41,152 bases of DNA from Oscillospiraceae bacterium (lineage in GTDB: Bacteria; Bacillota; Clostridia; Oscillospirales; Oscillospiraceae), in assembly GCA_016293865.1 (NCBI GenBank), contig JAEDDG010000016.1, positions 1 through 41,152 of the forward strand, written 5' to 3'. A program made the position numbers and the translations under genes. Positions 1 through 8,751 of this stretch are shown here, piece after piece (the first letter of the stretch is position 1; every line of letters begins with the position of its first letter). The notes under the pieces are model-generated. The model was not told where the DNA came from. It made no database searches and saw only the letters and a list, made by a program, of their open reading frames with translations.

Positions 1-903
1 CTTCAGAAGCGGAAGGACAACCTGCGTTTCCGGATCGCCGAAGCGGCAGTTGTACTCAATGACCTTCGGGCCGGCAGGCGTCAGCATCAGGCCAAAGTAC
101 AGGCACCCGCGGAAGGTGCGTCCCTCTGCGTTCATCGCACGGATTGTCGGCAGGAAAATGGTCTGCATGCAGGTTTCCGCAATTTCCGGCGTATAGTACG
201 GATTCGGGGCGACGGTTCCCATGCCGCCGGTATTCAGTCCCTGATCGCCGTCATGGGCGCGCTTGTGATCCATGGAAGACACCATCGGCACGACCGTCTC
301 GCCGTCGGTAAAGGTCAGAACGGAAACCTCCGGCCCGGTCAGGAACTCTTCAATGACAATCTGACTGCCGCTTGCGCCGAAGATTCTGTCTTCCATCATG
401 CTGCGGACAGCCGCTTTTGCGGCGTCCCGGGTTTCGGCGATAATGACGCCCTTGCCAAGCGCAAGGCCGTCAGCCTTGACCACAGCCGGGACAGGCGCTG
501 TGTCCAGATACCGGAGCGCAGCATCCATATCGGTGAAAACTTCATATTCAGCAGTCGGAATGCCGTATTTTTTCATCAGGTTTTTTGAAAAAACCTTGCT
601 GCCTTCAATGATCGCCGCTTTTTTGTCGGGCCCGAAGCAGGGGATGCCGACGGCGTTCAGCGCATCCACAGCACCGAGCACAAGCGGATCATCCGGGGCA
701 ACAACTGCAAAATCAACCTGATGTGTTTTGGCGAATTCCACTATGGCGTCAATATCCTTTGCGCCGATGTCCACGCATTCAGCGTCAGCGGCGATGCCGC
801 CGTTGCCGGGCAGTGCGTACAGACGGGTGATGGATTTGTTTTCGCGCAGCTTTTTGATGATGGCGTGTTCGCGGCCGCCGCCGCCGACTACCATAACGTT
901 CAT
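1..903 (-). CDS. purD: Phosphoribosylamine-glycine ligase PurD (3' end outside window)
   Basis: Makes glycinamide ribonucleotide from phosphoribosylamine, glycine and ATP, the second step of purine synthesis, in the cytoplasm. The visible 301 codons begin MNVMVVGGGGREHAI, the nucleotide-binding start typical of PurD. They continue through the ATP-grasp domain (KADGLALGKGV, then DHKRAHDGDQGLNTGGMG) to FGDPETQ near the left edge. The family is about 420 residues long, so roughly the last 120 are missing because the window ends, not because the gene is broken. The ATG at 903-901 lies 22 nt after the stop of the AICAR transformylase gene. It is the ninth and last visible gene of the purine operon, and its terminator is not in the window. 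Confidence 0.97.
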   Translation of the reverse strand, partial: MNVMVVGGGGREHAIIKKLRENKSITRLYALPGNGGIAADAECVDIGAKDIDAIVEFAKTHQVDFAVVAPDDPLVLGAVDALNAVGIPCFGPDKKAAIIEGSKVFSKNLMKKYGIPTAEYEVFTDMDAALRYLDTAPVPAVVKADGLALGKGVIIAETRDAAKAAVRSMMEDRIFGASGSQIVIEEFLTGPEVSVLTFTDGETVVPMVSSMDHKRAHDGDQGLNTGGMGTVAPNPYYTPEIAETCMQTIFLPTIRAMNAEGRTFRGCLYFGLMLTPAGPKVIEYNCRFGDPETQVVLPLLK

Positions 904-925
904 TTTTCCGTCTCCCTTCCTGTTC

Positions 926-2101
926 TCAATGGTGGAAAAGGCGCATTCCGGTAAAGCACATGGTCATGCCGTACTTGTCGGCCGTGTCAATGACATGGTC
1001 GTCACGGATGCTTCCGCCCGGCTCGGCAATGTACTGCACGCCGGATTTCCGGGCGCGCTCCACGTTATCGCCAAAGGGGAAGAAGGCGTCAGATCCAACC
1101 GTTACGCCGCTCTGCGTGGCAATCCAGGCTTTTTTCTCCTCTGCGGTGAAAACCTCGGGCCGGACTTTGAAAATTGCCTGCCAGGCGCCGTCAGCGAGCA
1201 CGTCATCATATTCGTCGGAAATGTAGATGTCAATGGCGTTGTCCCGGTCAGGCCGCCGGATGCCATCCACAAACTGCAGGCCAAGGACCTTCGGACTCTG
1301 ACGCAGGTACCAGTTGTCCGCCTTGCTGCCGGCAAGGCGCGTACAGTGAATCCGGCTCTGCTGGCCTGCGCCCACGCCGATGGCCTGCCCGTCCTTGACA
1401 TAGCAGACAGAATTGGACTGGGTATATTTCAGCGTGATCAGAGAGACAATCATATCAATCTTTGCCTGTTGGGGCAGATCTTTATTTCGGGTCACGATGT
1501 TCTCCAGCAGGGATTCGTCGATTTTGAAATTGTTCCGGCCCTGTTCGAAGGTGATGCCGAATACGTCCTTGTGCTCAACGGGTGCGGGGACATAGGAAGG
1601 GTCGATCTGTACGACGTTGTAGTTGCCTTTTTTCTTGGTTTTCAGGATTTCAAGCGCTTCAGGCGTATAATCCGGCGCGATGATACCGTCGCTGACCTCG
1701 TATTTCAGATACAGGGCGGTGGCGGCGTCGCAGGTGTCGGACAGAGCGGCCCAGTCGCCGTAGGAGCAGAGACGGTCTGCGCCGCGGGCGCGGATATAAG
1801 CGCATGCGATGGGGGAGAGCTCAGCGCCGCTGTCCACAAAATAGATGGCCCTGTCCGTATCGGAGAGGGGAAGGCCGACTGCTGCGCCGGCAGGGGATAC
1901 ATGCTTGAAGGATGCGGCGGCCGGCAGGCCGGTGGCTTCCTTCAGCTCTTTGACGAGCTGCCAGGAGTTCAGTGCGTCCATAAAGTTGATATAGCCGGGC
2001 CGGCCATTGAGAACTTTCAGGGGCAGTTCGCCGGACTGCATGAAAATCCGGGACGGCTTCTGGTTGGGGTTACAGCCGTATTTGAGTTCAAGCTCTTTCA
2101 T
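926..2101 (-). CDS. Stand-alone AICAR formyltransferase (PurH C-terminal domain only)
   Basis: Transfers a formyl group from 10-formyl-tetrahydrofolate to AICAR to give FAICAR, the penultimate step to IMP. The protein (about 391 aa) corresponds only to the transformylase half of bifunctional PurH. It starts MKELELKYGCNPNQK, which aligns with the point where the second domain of PurH begins. It keeps the catalytic Lys-His pair in SFKHVSPAGAA (K66, H67) and the C-terminal FPFGDNVERA and GGSIRDD segments. There is no IMP cyclohydrolase domain; that step is supplied by the PurO-type gene two genes upstream. Three ATGs lie close together (2110, 2104, 2101). The one at 2110 touches the AAAGGA ribosome binding site, so 2104 or 2101 is the likely start. 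The gene sits 14 nt after purB. Confidence 0.93.
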   Translation of the reverse strand: MKELELKYGCNPNQKPSRIFMQSGELPLKVLNGRPGYINFMDALNSWQLVKELKEATGLPAAASFKHVSPAGAAVGLPLSDTDRAIYFVDSGAELSPIACAYIRARGADRLCSYGDWAALSDTCDAATALYLKYEVSDGIIAPDYTPEALEILKTKKKGNYNVVQIDPSYVPAPVEHKDVFGITFEQGRNNFKIDESLLENIVTRNKDLPQQAKIDMIVSLITLKYTQSNSVCYVKDGQAIGVGAGQQSRIHCTRLAGSKADNWYLRQSPKVLGLQFVDGIRRPDRDNAIDIYISDEYDDVLADGAWQAIFKVRPEVFTAEEKKAWIATQSGVTVGSDAFFPFGDNVERARKSGVQYIAEPGGSIRDDHVIDTADKYGMTMCFTGMRLFHH

Positions 2102-2115
2102 CATTCCCATCCTTT

Positions 2116-3552
2116 CTATACATTCAGCTCCGCATGAAGCTCTTCCGTGCAGTATCTGTCAATAATCGGCTGCGCAACGTCCGCCAGAAATTCAGTGACC
2201 TGAGACGGGCAGCGGCCGATGTAGGCGCCGGGATCGAGCTGGCTGACGATTTCTTCCTTGCTCAGGCCGAAAAGCGGATCGGCGGCGATGCGGTCAATCA
2301 GGTCGTTGGGACGGCCCTCCATCTTGACGGCTTTTGCCGCTGCATGGGAGTGGACGCGCAGCGCTTCGTGCAGCTGCTGGCGGTTCCCGCCGCGTTTGAC
2401 GGCCTCCATCATGATATTTTCAGTCGCCATGAACGGCAGCTTTTCCATCACGCGGCGCCGGATCACATTCTCGTAGACCACAAGCCCGGAGGTGATGTTC
2501 ATGTAGATATTCAAAATCGCATCGACGGCAAGGAAAGCCTCGGACACGCTGATGCGCTTGTTTGCGCTGTCATCCAGCGTCCGCTCGAACCATTGGGTAC
2601 CGGCGGTGAAGGCCGGGTTCAGCGCATCGGCAATAACATAACGCGCCAGCGAAGAGATGCGTTCGCTGCGCATGGGGTTGCGCTTGTACGGCATGGCTGA
2701 AGAACCGATCTGGTTCTTTTCAAACGGCTCCTCCATCTCTTCAAAGGACTGCAGGATGCGCAGGTCATTGGAAAATTTGTAGGCGCTCTGGGCGAATCCG
2801 GACAGGCAGCCCAGGAAATAGGCGTCTGTTTTGCGTGAATACGTCTGACCGGAGACGGCAACACAGCCGTCAAAGCCCATGTCGGCCGCGATCAGAGCCT
2901 CAAGCTTTTTGACCTTTTCCTCGTCGCCTTCGAAAAGGTCCATAAAGCTGGCCTGTGTGCCGGTGGTGCCCTTGGAGCCGAGAAGCTTCAGCCGGGAGAG
3001 CTGGAACTCCAGATTATCAATATCCTGGGACAGCTCGTACATCCACAGTGTGGCCCGCTTGCCGACGGTGGTCAGCTGCGCAGGCTGGAGATGGGTATAG
3101 GCCATGCAGGGCATGGCCTTGTAGGTGTCCGCAAAAGAAGCCAGATTCTTGATGACCTGCGCAGCCTTTTTCAGAATGATCCGGGAGGCCTCGCGCAGGA
3201 TGATTACATCTGTATTGTCGCCCACATAGCAGCTTGTTGCGCCCAGATGGATGATCGGCTCTGCGGAAGGACACTGTTTGCCGTAGGCATAGACATGACT
3301 CATAACGTCGTGGCGGACCTCGCGCTCGCGTGCCTCGGCCACGTCATGGTTGATATCCTGTGCGTGAGCTTCCAGTTCGGCGATCTGCGCGTCTGTGATT
3401 TCAAGACCGAGCGCCTGTTCGGCTTTGGCCAGCGCAATCCACAGTCTGCGCCAGGTACGGAACTTGAAATTCTCAGAAAAGACCGCCTGCATTTCCTTGC
3501 TGGCATAACGGGTGGAGAAGGGAGAAATGTAAATATCCTTCGTTGTATCCAT
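2116..3552 (-). CDS. purB: Adenylosuccinate lyase PurB
   Basis: Cleaves SAICAR to AICAR plus fumarate and adenylosuccinate to AMP plus fumarate. The 478-aa product is the usual length for the clostridial/animal-like branch. It carries the fumarase-superfamily signature GSSAMPYKRNP, and TSCYVGDNTD and AYTHLQPAQLTT in the active-site regions. The ATG at 3552 is preferred over an in-frame start at 3573 because a GGAGG lies at good distance (GGAGGCGTCCTATG) and the longer form would overlap purO. The gene starts 13 nt after the purO stop and is followed by the AICAR transformylase, its product's consumer. Confidence 0.97.
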   Translation of the reverse strand: MDTTKDIYISPFSTRYASKEMQAVFSENFKFRTWRRLWIALAKAEQALGLEITDAQIAELEAHAQDINHDVAEAREREVRHDVMSHVYAYGKQCPSAEPIIHLGATSCYVGDNTDVIILREASRIILKKAAQVIKNLASFADTYKAMPCMAYTHLQPAQLTTVGKRATLWMYELSQDIDNLEFQLSRLKLLGSKGTTGTQASFMDLFEGDEEKVKKLEALIAADMGFDGCVAVSGQTYSRKTDAYFLGCLSGFAQSAYKFSNDLRILQSFEEMEEPFEKNQIGSSAMPYKRNPMRSERISSLARYVIADALNPAFTAGTQWFERTLDDSANKRISVSEAFLAVDAILNIYMNITSGLVVYENVIRRRVMEKLPFMATENIMMEAVKRGGNRQQLHEALRVHSHAAAKAVKMEGRPNDLIDRIAADPLFGLSKEEIVSQLDPGAYIGRCPSQVTEFLADVAQPIIDRYCTEELHAELNV

Positions 3553-3565
3553 AGGACGCCTCCGG

Positions 3566-4285
3566 TCAGACATTTTTATTGATCAGGCGCGTTTCGGCAG
3601 TGCCGGAAGCCAGATCAATGCTGCATGTATACAGGGAAATCCGGTTGTTTGCGTCCAGATGATCCCATGTGTCCAGAGTGAATGCATCCAGACTGTCCGG
3701 CATGGACACGCGCTCCGGTTCGCCCACAAACGTGGGAATCGGATTTCCGTCGCAGACATAGGTGTGGATAAACTGACCCACGCCGGCAACAGCGGGGTAT
3801 TCAAAGAAATAGCGGCTGCACGCGCTGCCGTCAGGCGCGGCGCTTTTCAGAATGCTCATCTGATAGGTGAAATCGCCGCCCGACAGAGTCAGCATACCGC
3901 TGATGCGCGGGGTGAAGTTGGGGCCGTCCGGCTCGAATTCACGGGTGCGCAGCGCGTCTGCAAATGTTTTACCCTGTGCCAGTGCGTCATAAATCGTGTC
4001 TGTCTGGTCGCCGTTTGTGACAATGATGCTGTTTTCATACCGGCGCACAGGGGCATAGATGATCAGGGAGGGGTCAGCCAGTCTGGACGGATCAAACGCC
4101 TGGGTCCGGATGCCGTCCTCAGTCTGAACAAATACGCGGTTGCGGCTGTTGACGCTGCGCCCCATAATGAAATAGGCAAACATGGCTTTCTCTCCGTCGC
4201 GGCTTTTGCCGATGACGATGCCGCGGCCGACATAGGAATTGCCGTCGGTCAGCTGACCGATGGTTTTTGTCTCATATACGTTCAT
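3566..4285 (-). CDS. purO: IMP cyclohydrolase, archaeal PurO type
   Basis: Predicted to close the ring of FAICAR to give IMP, the last step of the pathway. The 239-aa protein is unrelated to PurH and looks like the PurO family first described in archaea: an N-terminal NSYVGRGIVIG strand, then SVNSRNRVFV, an IIYAPVRRYENSIIVTNGDQ segment, and a conserved FTPRISG stretch. Context is strong: the operon has an AICAR transformylase without a cyclohydrolase domain, so an IMP cyclohydrolase is the missing activity. The ATG at 4285 overlaps the purN stop by 4 nt (ATGA), so translation is coupled. A start 66 nt further up would lie inside purN and is rejected. The family call is from recognised sequence pattern, not a search. 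Confidence 0.87.
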   Translation of the reverse strand: MNVYETKTIGQLTDGNSYVGRGIVIGKSRDGEKAMFAYFIMGRSVNSRNRVFVQTEDGIRTQAFDPSRLADPSLIIYAPVRRYENSIIVTNGDQTDTIYDALAQGKTFADALRTREFEPDGPNFTPRISGMLTLSGGDFTYQMSILKSAAPDGSACSRYFFEYPAVAGVGQFIHTYVCDGNPIPTFVGEPERVSMPDSLDAFTLDTWDHLDANNRISLYTCSIDLASGTAETRLINKNV

Positions 4286-4899
4286 GCGTGTTCCTCTTTT
4301 CCAATGATCTTTGCGGCGACCATTTCTGCGGCCTGGGGCAGCAGAATCCATTCCGCCTGTTCCATCACGCGCCGCTGCAGGACCTGCGGCGTGTCGCCCG
4401 GCAGAATCTCCACAGCCTTCTGCAGAAGAATCTGTCCGCCGTCCGGAACTTCGTTTACATAATGTACCGTAGCGCCCGTGACCTTGACGCCGTAGGAGAG
4501 TGCAGCCTCATGGACTTTCAGCCCGTAGTACCCCGCGCCGCAGAAAGCAGGAATCAGGGAGGGATGGATGTTGATGATCCGCTGCGGATAACGGTCAGTG
4601 AAGTCCTTGGAGAGAATACTGAGGAATCCGGCGAGAACAATCATATCGATCCGGTATGACTCCAGAATATCCAGAAGCTGCTGCTCAAAGGCGGCCTGAC
4701 TGCCGGAAGCTTTTCTGGAAACAGCCAGAGCGGGAATACCGGCCTGATCCGCGCGCTCAAGCGCGTAGACGCCGGGCTTGCTGGCGATTACAACGGACAG
4801 CGTACCGCTCGGAATTTTCCCATTTTTCTCTGCGTCAATCAGAGCCTGCAGATTGGTGCCGCCGCCGGAGACAAGTACGGCAATTCGCGCTTTTTTCAT
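4282..4899 (-). CDS. purN: Phosphoribosylglycinamide formyltransferase PurN
   Basis: Formylates GAR with 10-formyl-tetrahydrofolate to give FGAR. The 205-aa product has the family length, the phosphate loop SGGGTNLQAL, and the catalytic triad Asn110, His112 (NIHPSLIPAF) and Asp153 (VNEVPDGGQI). The ATG at 4899 has a GAGGG 7 nt upstream. A TTG at 4917 would extend it into purM and is less likely. It starts 10 nt after purM and overlaps purO by 4 nt. As a formyl-folate enzyme it fits control by the ZTP riboswitch at the operon head. Confidence 0.97.
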   Translation of the reverse strand: MKKARIAVLVSGGGTNLQALIDAEKNGKIPSGTLSVVIASKPGVYALERADQAGIPALAVSRKASGSQAAFEQQLLDILESYRIDMIVLAGFLSILSKDFTDRYPQRIINIHPSLIPAFCGAGYYGLKVHEAALSYGVKVTGATVHYVNEVPDGGQILLQKAVEILPGDTPQVLQRRVMEQAEWILLPQAAEMVAAKIIGKEEHA

Positions 4900-4909
4900 G
4901 CTGCGGCCC

Positions 4910-5947
4910 TCAGTCAATCACAACTTTGTCATCAGATGCAATGATTGTTCCGATGACATATGCGTCTTCTCCGTTGGCCTGCAGAATCTCCAGCGCCTGC
5001 GGTGCATCATCTTTGCTGACAATGACGCTCATGCCGACGCCCATGTTGAAGGTGTTGAACATGTCGCGCTGGGGAATGCCGCCGGTCTCTGCGATCAGGT
5101 CGAAAATGGGCAGGACACGGACGTCGCTTCTGTGAATTCTTACACCCAATCCGTCCGGAATGCTGCGGGGCATGTTTTCATAGAAGCCGCCGCCGGTGAT
5201 GTGGGAGATCCCCTTCACCGTTACCTGCTCCAGAAGAGCCAGAATGGGTTTGACATAGATTTTTGTCGGAGTCAGCAGCGCTTCGCCGATGCTCTTTCCG
5301 CCGAGCTTTCCGACAGGGGCTTTGAGATCCGCGTGCTCAACGTCAAACACACGGCGGACAAGTGAAAAACCGTTGGAGTGCACGCCCGAAGAGGGAAGCG
5401 CGATCATCACGTCGCCGGGAGCCATGGTTTTGTTGCTGACAACCCGCGCCTTGTCCACGATGCCCACAGAAAAGCCGGCCAGGTCATATTCATCTTCAGG
5501 ATAAAAGCCGGGCATTTCAGCCGTTTCGCCGCCGATGAGCGCTGCGCCGGACTGGACACAGCCGTCGGCCACGCCGCTGACAATCGCGGCAATTTTTTCA
5601 GGAAAGTTCTTGCCGCAGGCGATATAATCCAGGAAAAACAGGGGTCTTGCACCGCAGCAGATAATGTCGTTGACACACATGGCCACACAGTCAATGCCGA
5701 CGGTGTCGTGCTTGTCCATCAGGAAGGCCAGTTTGAGCTTTGTGCCTACGCCGTCTGTGCCGCTGACCAGAACCGGTTTTTCCATGCCGGTTACATCCAG
5801 TTCAAAAAGGCCGCCGAAACCGCCGATGTCTGTCAGTGCGCCGGCAGTCATGGTCTTTGCAATATGGGCTTTCATCAGCTCAACGGCTTTGTAGCCGGCT
5901 GTGATATCCACGCCGGCGGCCGCATAGCTTTCACTGTAACTTTTCAT
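4910..5947 (-). CDS. purM: Phosphoribosylformylglycinamidine cyclo-ligase PurM
   Basis: Converts FGAM to AIR using ATP. The 345-aa protein is full length: SYAAAGVDITAG at the N terminus, the glycine-rich GGFGGLFEL, LVSGTDGVGTKLKLA, the CGARPLFFLDYIA segment, and GGETAEMPGFY. All are diagnostic for PurM. The ATG at 5947 follows GGAGGAG by a few bases; upstream in-frame ATGs lack spacing or lie within purF. Gap to purF is 19 nt. The FGAM synthetase that supplies its substrate (PurL, or PurLQS) is not in the visible operon. Confidence 0.98.
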   Translation of the reverse strand: MKSYSESYAAAGVDITAGYKAVELMKAHIAKTMTAGALTDIGGFGGLFELDVTGMEKPVLVSGTDGVGTKLKLAFLMDKHDTVGIDCVAMCVNDIICCGARPLFFLDYIACGKNFPEKIAAIVSGVADGCVQSGAALIGGETAEMPGFYPEDEYDLAGFSVGIVDKARVVSNKTMAPGDVMIALPSSGVHSNGFSLVRRVFDVEHADLKAPVGKLGGKSIGEALLTPTKIYVKPILALLEQVTVKGISHITGGGFYENMPRSIPDGLGVRIHRSDVRVLPIFDLIAETGGIPQRDMFNTFNMGVGMSVIVSKDDAPQALEILQANGEDAYVIGTIIASDDKVVID

Positions 5948-5966
5948 GTTCTCCTCCATCCACCTG

Positions 5967-7397
5967 TCAGTTGTTGTCGGAAATTCTCTTTTCAAATTTG
6001 CTTTTTATCGGATTTGAGGGAATCTGCGTGGGGTATTCGCCGTTGAAGCAGGCTGCGCACTGACCCTTGCCCTGAATGCCGCCGGCCAGTTTTTTGGCGC
6101 TGTCCACACTGAGGAAGCCAAGAGAATCGGCGCCGATAATGGAACGGATTTCCTCTACTGTATGGTGGCAGGCGATCAGATGCTCGCGGGAATCGATGTC
6201 TGTTCCGTAATAGCAGGGATTGACAAACGGCGGCGCAGAAATACGCATGTGGATTTCCTTTGCGCCGGCCTCGCGGACAAGTCTGACGATTCTGGCGCTG
6301 GTGGTGCCGCGGACAATGGAGTCGTCCACCAGGACAACCCGCTTGCCGCGCACAACTTCCGCAATGGGATTGAGCTTGATCTTGACCTTGTCCTCACGGC
6401 TGGCCTGGCCGGGCGCGATGAATGTGCGGCCGATGTACTTGTTTTTGATAAAGCCCGTGTTATAGGGAATGCCGGACTGCCTGGCATAGCCGATGGCGGC
6501 CTGAATACCGGAATCCGGAACACCGATGACAACGTCTGCCTGCACCGGGTATTCCAGGGCCAGGAAAGCGCCGGCGCGCATCCGCGCCTCATAAACGCTG
6601 CAGCCGTCGATTACAGAGTCAGGACGGGCAAAGTAGATGTATTCGAATACGCACATGCAGTACGGGGCTTTCCCGCAATGATCCCTGATGCTGTGCGGGC
6701 CGTTTTTGTCAAAGACGAGGATCTCACCGGCGTCGATGTCGCGGATGAATCTTGCGCCGACTGCGTCCAGCGCGCAGCTTTCGGATGCCACAACATAGCG
6801 CCCGTCTTCCGTCTGGCCGTAGCACAGGGGACGGAATCCGTTTTCATCACGCACGGCAATAAGTTTGGAAGGGGACATGATGACGAGAGAATATGCGCCC
6901 TTGATCCTGCACATGGCGCGGTTCACTGCTTCCTCGATGGTGGGGGCGGTCAGCCGCTCTTTTGTAATCAGGTATGAAATGACCTCTGTGTCGCTGGTGG
7001 TGTGAAATATGGAACCCTGCAGCTCCAGCTCTGTGCGAAGCTCGGAGGTGTTCACCAGGTTGCCGTTGTGGGCGAGAGCCATACGGCCCTTGATATGGTT
7101 GACAACAATGGGTTGGGCGTTGCTGCGGCCGGTCGTGCCGGTTGTGCCGTAGCGCACATGGCCGATGGCGATGTTTCCGCTGCCCAGCGCGGCCAGATGC
7201 TGGCTTGTAAAAACGTCGTTGACAAGACCTGTGTCCTTGTAGCTCTGAAACAGCCCGTCGTCGTTGACGACGATGCCGCAGCTCTCTTGGCCGCGGTGCT
7301 GCAGGGCAAAAAGGCCGTAATATGTCATGCTTGCCACGTCATAGGTTTCAGGGGAATAAACGCCGAAGACGCCGCATTCTTCTCTCAAACTGCTCAT
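5967..7397 (-). CDS. purF: Amidophosphoribosyltransferase PurF
   Basis: Commits PRPP to purine synthesis by making phosphoribosylamine with glutamine-derived ammonia. The 476-aa product starts MSSLREECGVFG; Cys8 should become the N-terminal nucleophile after removal of a 7-residue propeptide. The class II glutaminase domain (RGQESCG, GHVRYGTTG, HNGNLVN) is followed by a phosphoribosyltransferase domain with the PRPP loop VVLVDDSIVRGTTS (about residues 354-367). Cys249, Cys395, Cys447 and Cys450 (CAAC) match the four ligands of the 4Fe-4S cluster of Bacillus-type PurF, which is known to be oxygen sensitive. It starts 37 nt after purC with an AGAGGT about 10 nt upstream. Confidence 0.98.
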   Translation of the reverse strand: MSSLREECGVFGVYSPETYDVASMTYYGLFALQHRGQESCGIVVNDDGLFQSYKDTGLVNDVFTSQHLAALGSGNIAIGHVRYGTTGTTGRSNAQPIVVNHIKGRMALAHNGNLVNTSELRTELELQGSIFHTTSDTEVISYLITKERLTAPTIEEAVNRAMCRIKGAYSLVIMSPSKLIAVRDENGFRPLCYGQTEDGRYVVASESCALDAVGARFIRDIDAGEILVFDKNGPHSIRDHCGKAPYCMCVFEYIYFARPDSVIDGCSVYEARMRAGAFLALEYPVQADVVIGVPDSGIQAAIGYARQSGIPYNTGFIKNKYIGRTFIAPGQASREDKVKIKLNPIAEVVRGKRVVLVDDSIVRGTTSARIVRLVREAGAKEIHMRISAPPFVNPCYYGTDIDSREHLIACHHTVEEIRSIIGADSLGFLSVDSAKKLAGGIQGKGQCAACFNGEYPTQIPSNPIKSKFEKRISDNN

Positions 7398-7434
7398 GTA
7401 ACGATTTACCTCTAACTCAATATTTCATCAGAAC

Positions 7435-8142
7435 TCAGCCGAGAATCCGCTTCATCATTTCGGCATATGCGTCTTCCACATTGCCGAGATCCCGGCGGAA
7501 ACGGTCCTTGTCCAGCTTTTCATGTGTTTTGCTGTCCCAGAAGCGGCAGGTGTCAGGGCTGATTTCATCTGCCAGAACGAGTTTGCCGTCGTTTGTTTTG
7601 CCAAACTCCAGCTTGAAATCCACCAGATCCACGCCGACATTTTTGAAAAATGCCTTCAGCACGTCGTTGATTTTGAAGGACATTGCCTTGATGGCGTCAA
7701 TTTCAGCGGGGGTAGCCAGCTTGAGGGCCAGAGCGTGGGACGTGTTCAGGAGCGGATCGCCCAGATCGTCGTTTTTATAGGAGAATTCAATGGTGGGCGC
7801 GTCAAAGACGATGCCTTCCTCCACGCCGTACCGTTTGGCAAAAGAGCCGGCGGAGATGTTGCGTACGATCACTTCCAGAGGAACAATGGAGACTTTTTTC
7901 ACGACGGTCTCCCGGTCGCTGAGTTCTTCAACAAAATGAGTGGGGACGCCTTCCTTTTCCAGAAGCTGCATGAGATAATTGGTGACGCGGTTGTTGATGG
8001 CGCCCTTTCCGGTAATGGTGCCTTTCTTCAGACCGTTGAATGCAGTGGCGTCGTCCTTATAGGAGACAATGACGCAGTCCGGGTTTTCGGTGGCGAAAAC
8101 CTTTTTGGCCTTACCCTCGTACAGCTGTTCTCTTTTTTCCAT
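7435..8142 (-). CDS. purC: SAICAR synthetase PurC
   Basis: Joins CAIR and aspartate with ATP to make SAICAR. The 235-aa protein has the family length and motifs: LYEGKAKKVF at the N terminus, SYKDDATAFNG, VPLEVIVRNISAGSFAKR, VDFKLEFG and LADEISPDTCRFWD. The ATG at 8142 has an AGGAGGAG about 8 nt upstream. It is second in the operon, 27 nt after purE, so consecutive pathway enzymes are adjacent. Confidence 0.98.
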   Translation of the reverse strand: MEKREQLYEGKAKKVFATENPDCVIVSYKDDATAFNGLKKGTITGKGAINNRVTNYLMQLLEKEGVPTHFVEELSDRETVVKKVSIVPLEVIVRNISAGSFAKRYGVEEGIVFDAPTIEFSYKNDDLGDPLLNTSHALALKLATPAEIDAIKAMSFKINDVLKAFFKNVGVDLVDFKLEFGKTNDGKLVLADEISPDTCRFWDSKTHEKLDKDRFRRDLGNVEDAYAEMMKRILG

Positions 8143-8169
8143 TGTTGCGCTCCTCCTTGATTTAATGTC

Positions 8170-8667
8170 TTAATGACGGTTGTATTTTTCCTCAATGGCT
8201 GCGTTTTTTCTCAGAACCTTTTCACGGCCCTGTGCGCGGGCAGCGTCCAGCTTTTCAGCCAGCGCTTCGTCTGACAGGGACAGAATCTGGATAGAAAGCA
8301 AGGCGGCGTTGACTGCTCCGTCAATCGCTACAGTGGCCACCGGAATGCCGGAAGGCATCTGTACAGTCGACAGAAGGGCGTCAATGCCGTCAAGGTTGGA
8401 TGATTTTACAGGAATACCGATTACGGGGATTGTCGTATTGGCGGCCAGTGCGCCGGCCAGATGCGCCGCTTTTCCGGCGGCTGCAATAATTGCGCCGAAG
8501 CCGTTTGTACGGGCTGATTGTGAAAATGCCTTTGCCTCCTCCGGGGTGCGGTGCGCGGAATAGACATGTACCTCGTAAGGAACCTGAAATTCCTCTAAGG
8601 TGCCGATTGCCTTTTCGACAACGGGAAGGTCGCTGTCGCTGCCCATGATAATTGCAATTTTTTTCAT
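8170..8667 (-). CDS. purE: Phosphoribosylaminoimidazole carboxylase catalytic subunit PurE
   Basis: Produces CAIR, either as N5-CAIR mutase (class I, with PurK) or as a direct AIR carboxylase (class II). The 165-aa protein has MGSDSDLPV, SAHRTPEEA, an AAAGKAAHLAG loop and the VQMPSGIPVATVAI segment. The third glycine usual in class I AGAGGAAHLPG is lysine here. No purK is seen in the operon, so which class it is remains open. The ATG at 8667 follows AGGAGG by 6 nt. It is the first gene after the ZTP riboswitch and its terminator, so it is the first to be switched. Confidence 0.96.
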   Translation of the reverse strand: MKKIAIIMGSDSDLPVVEKAIGTLEEFQVPYEVHVYSAHRTPEEAKAFSQSARTNGFGAIIAAAGKAAHLAGALAANTTIPVIGIPVKSSNLDGIDALLSTVQMPSGIPVATVAIDGAVNAALLSIQILSLSDEALAEKLDAARAQGREKVLRKNAAIEEKYNRH

Positions 8668-8707
8668 GTTTAGCCTCCTTGAACAGGTGATAAACGGCCA
8701 TATCTGC

Positions 8708-8751
8708 AAAAAAGAAAACAGTCCTATCCTGATTCAATTCGGATAGGGCTG
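8708..8751 (-). terminator. Intrinsic terminator (expression platform) of the ZTP riboswitch
   Basis: On the minus strand CAGCCCTATCC (8751-8741) pairs with GGATAGGACTG (8729-8719) across an 11-nt loop, one G-U or mismatch position aside. It is followed by a U-rich run (TTTTCTTTTTT, 8718-8708). It lies between the aptamer and the purE ribosome binding site. Ligand binding would be expected to prevent this hairpin and let transcription enter the operon. Confidence 0.92.

Noticed and set aside
728..2137. 469-codon open frame on the plus strand
   Set aside because: Antisense to purD and the AICAR transformylase gene; no recognisable motifs.
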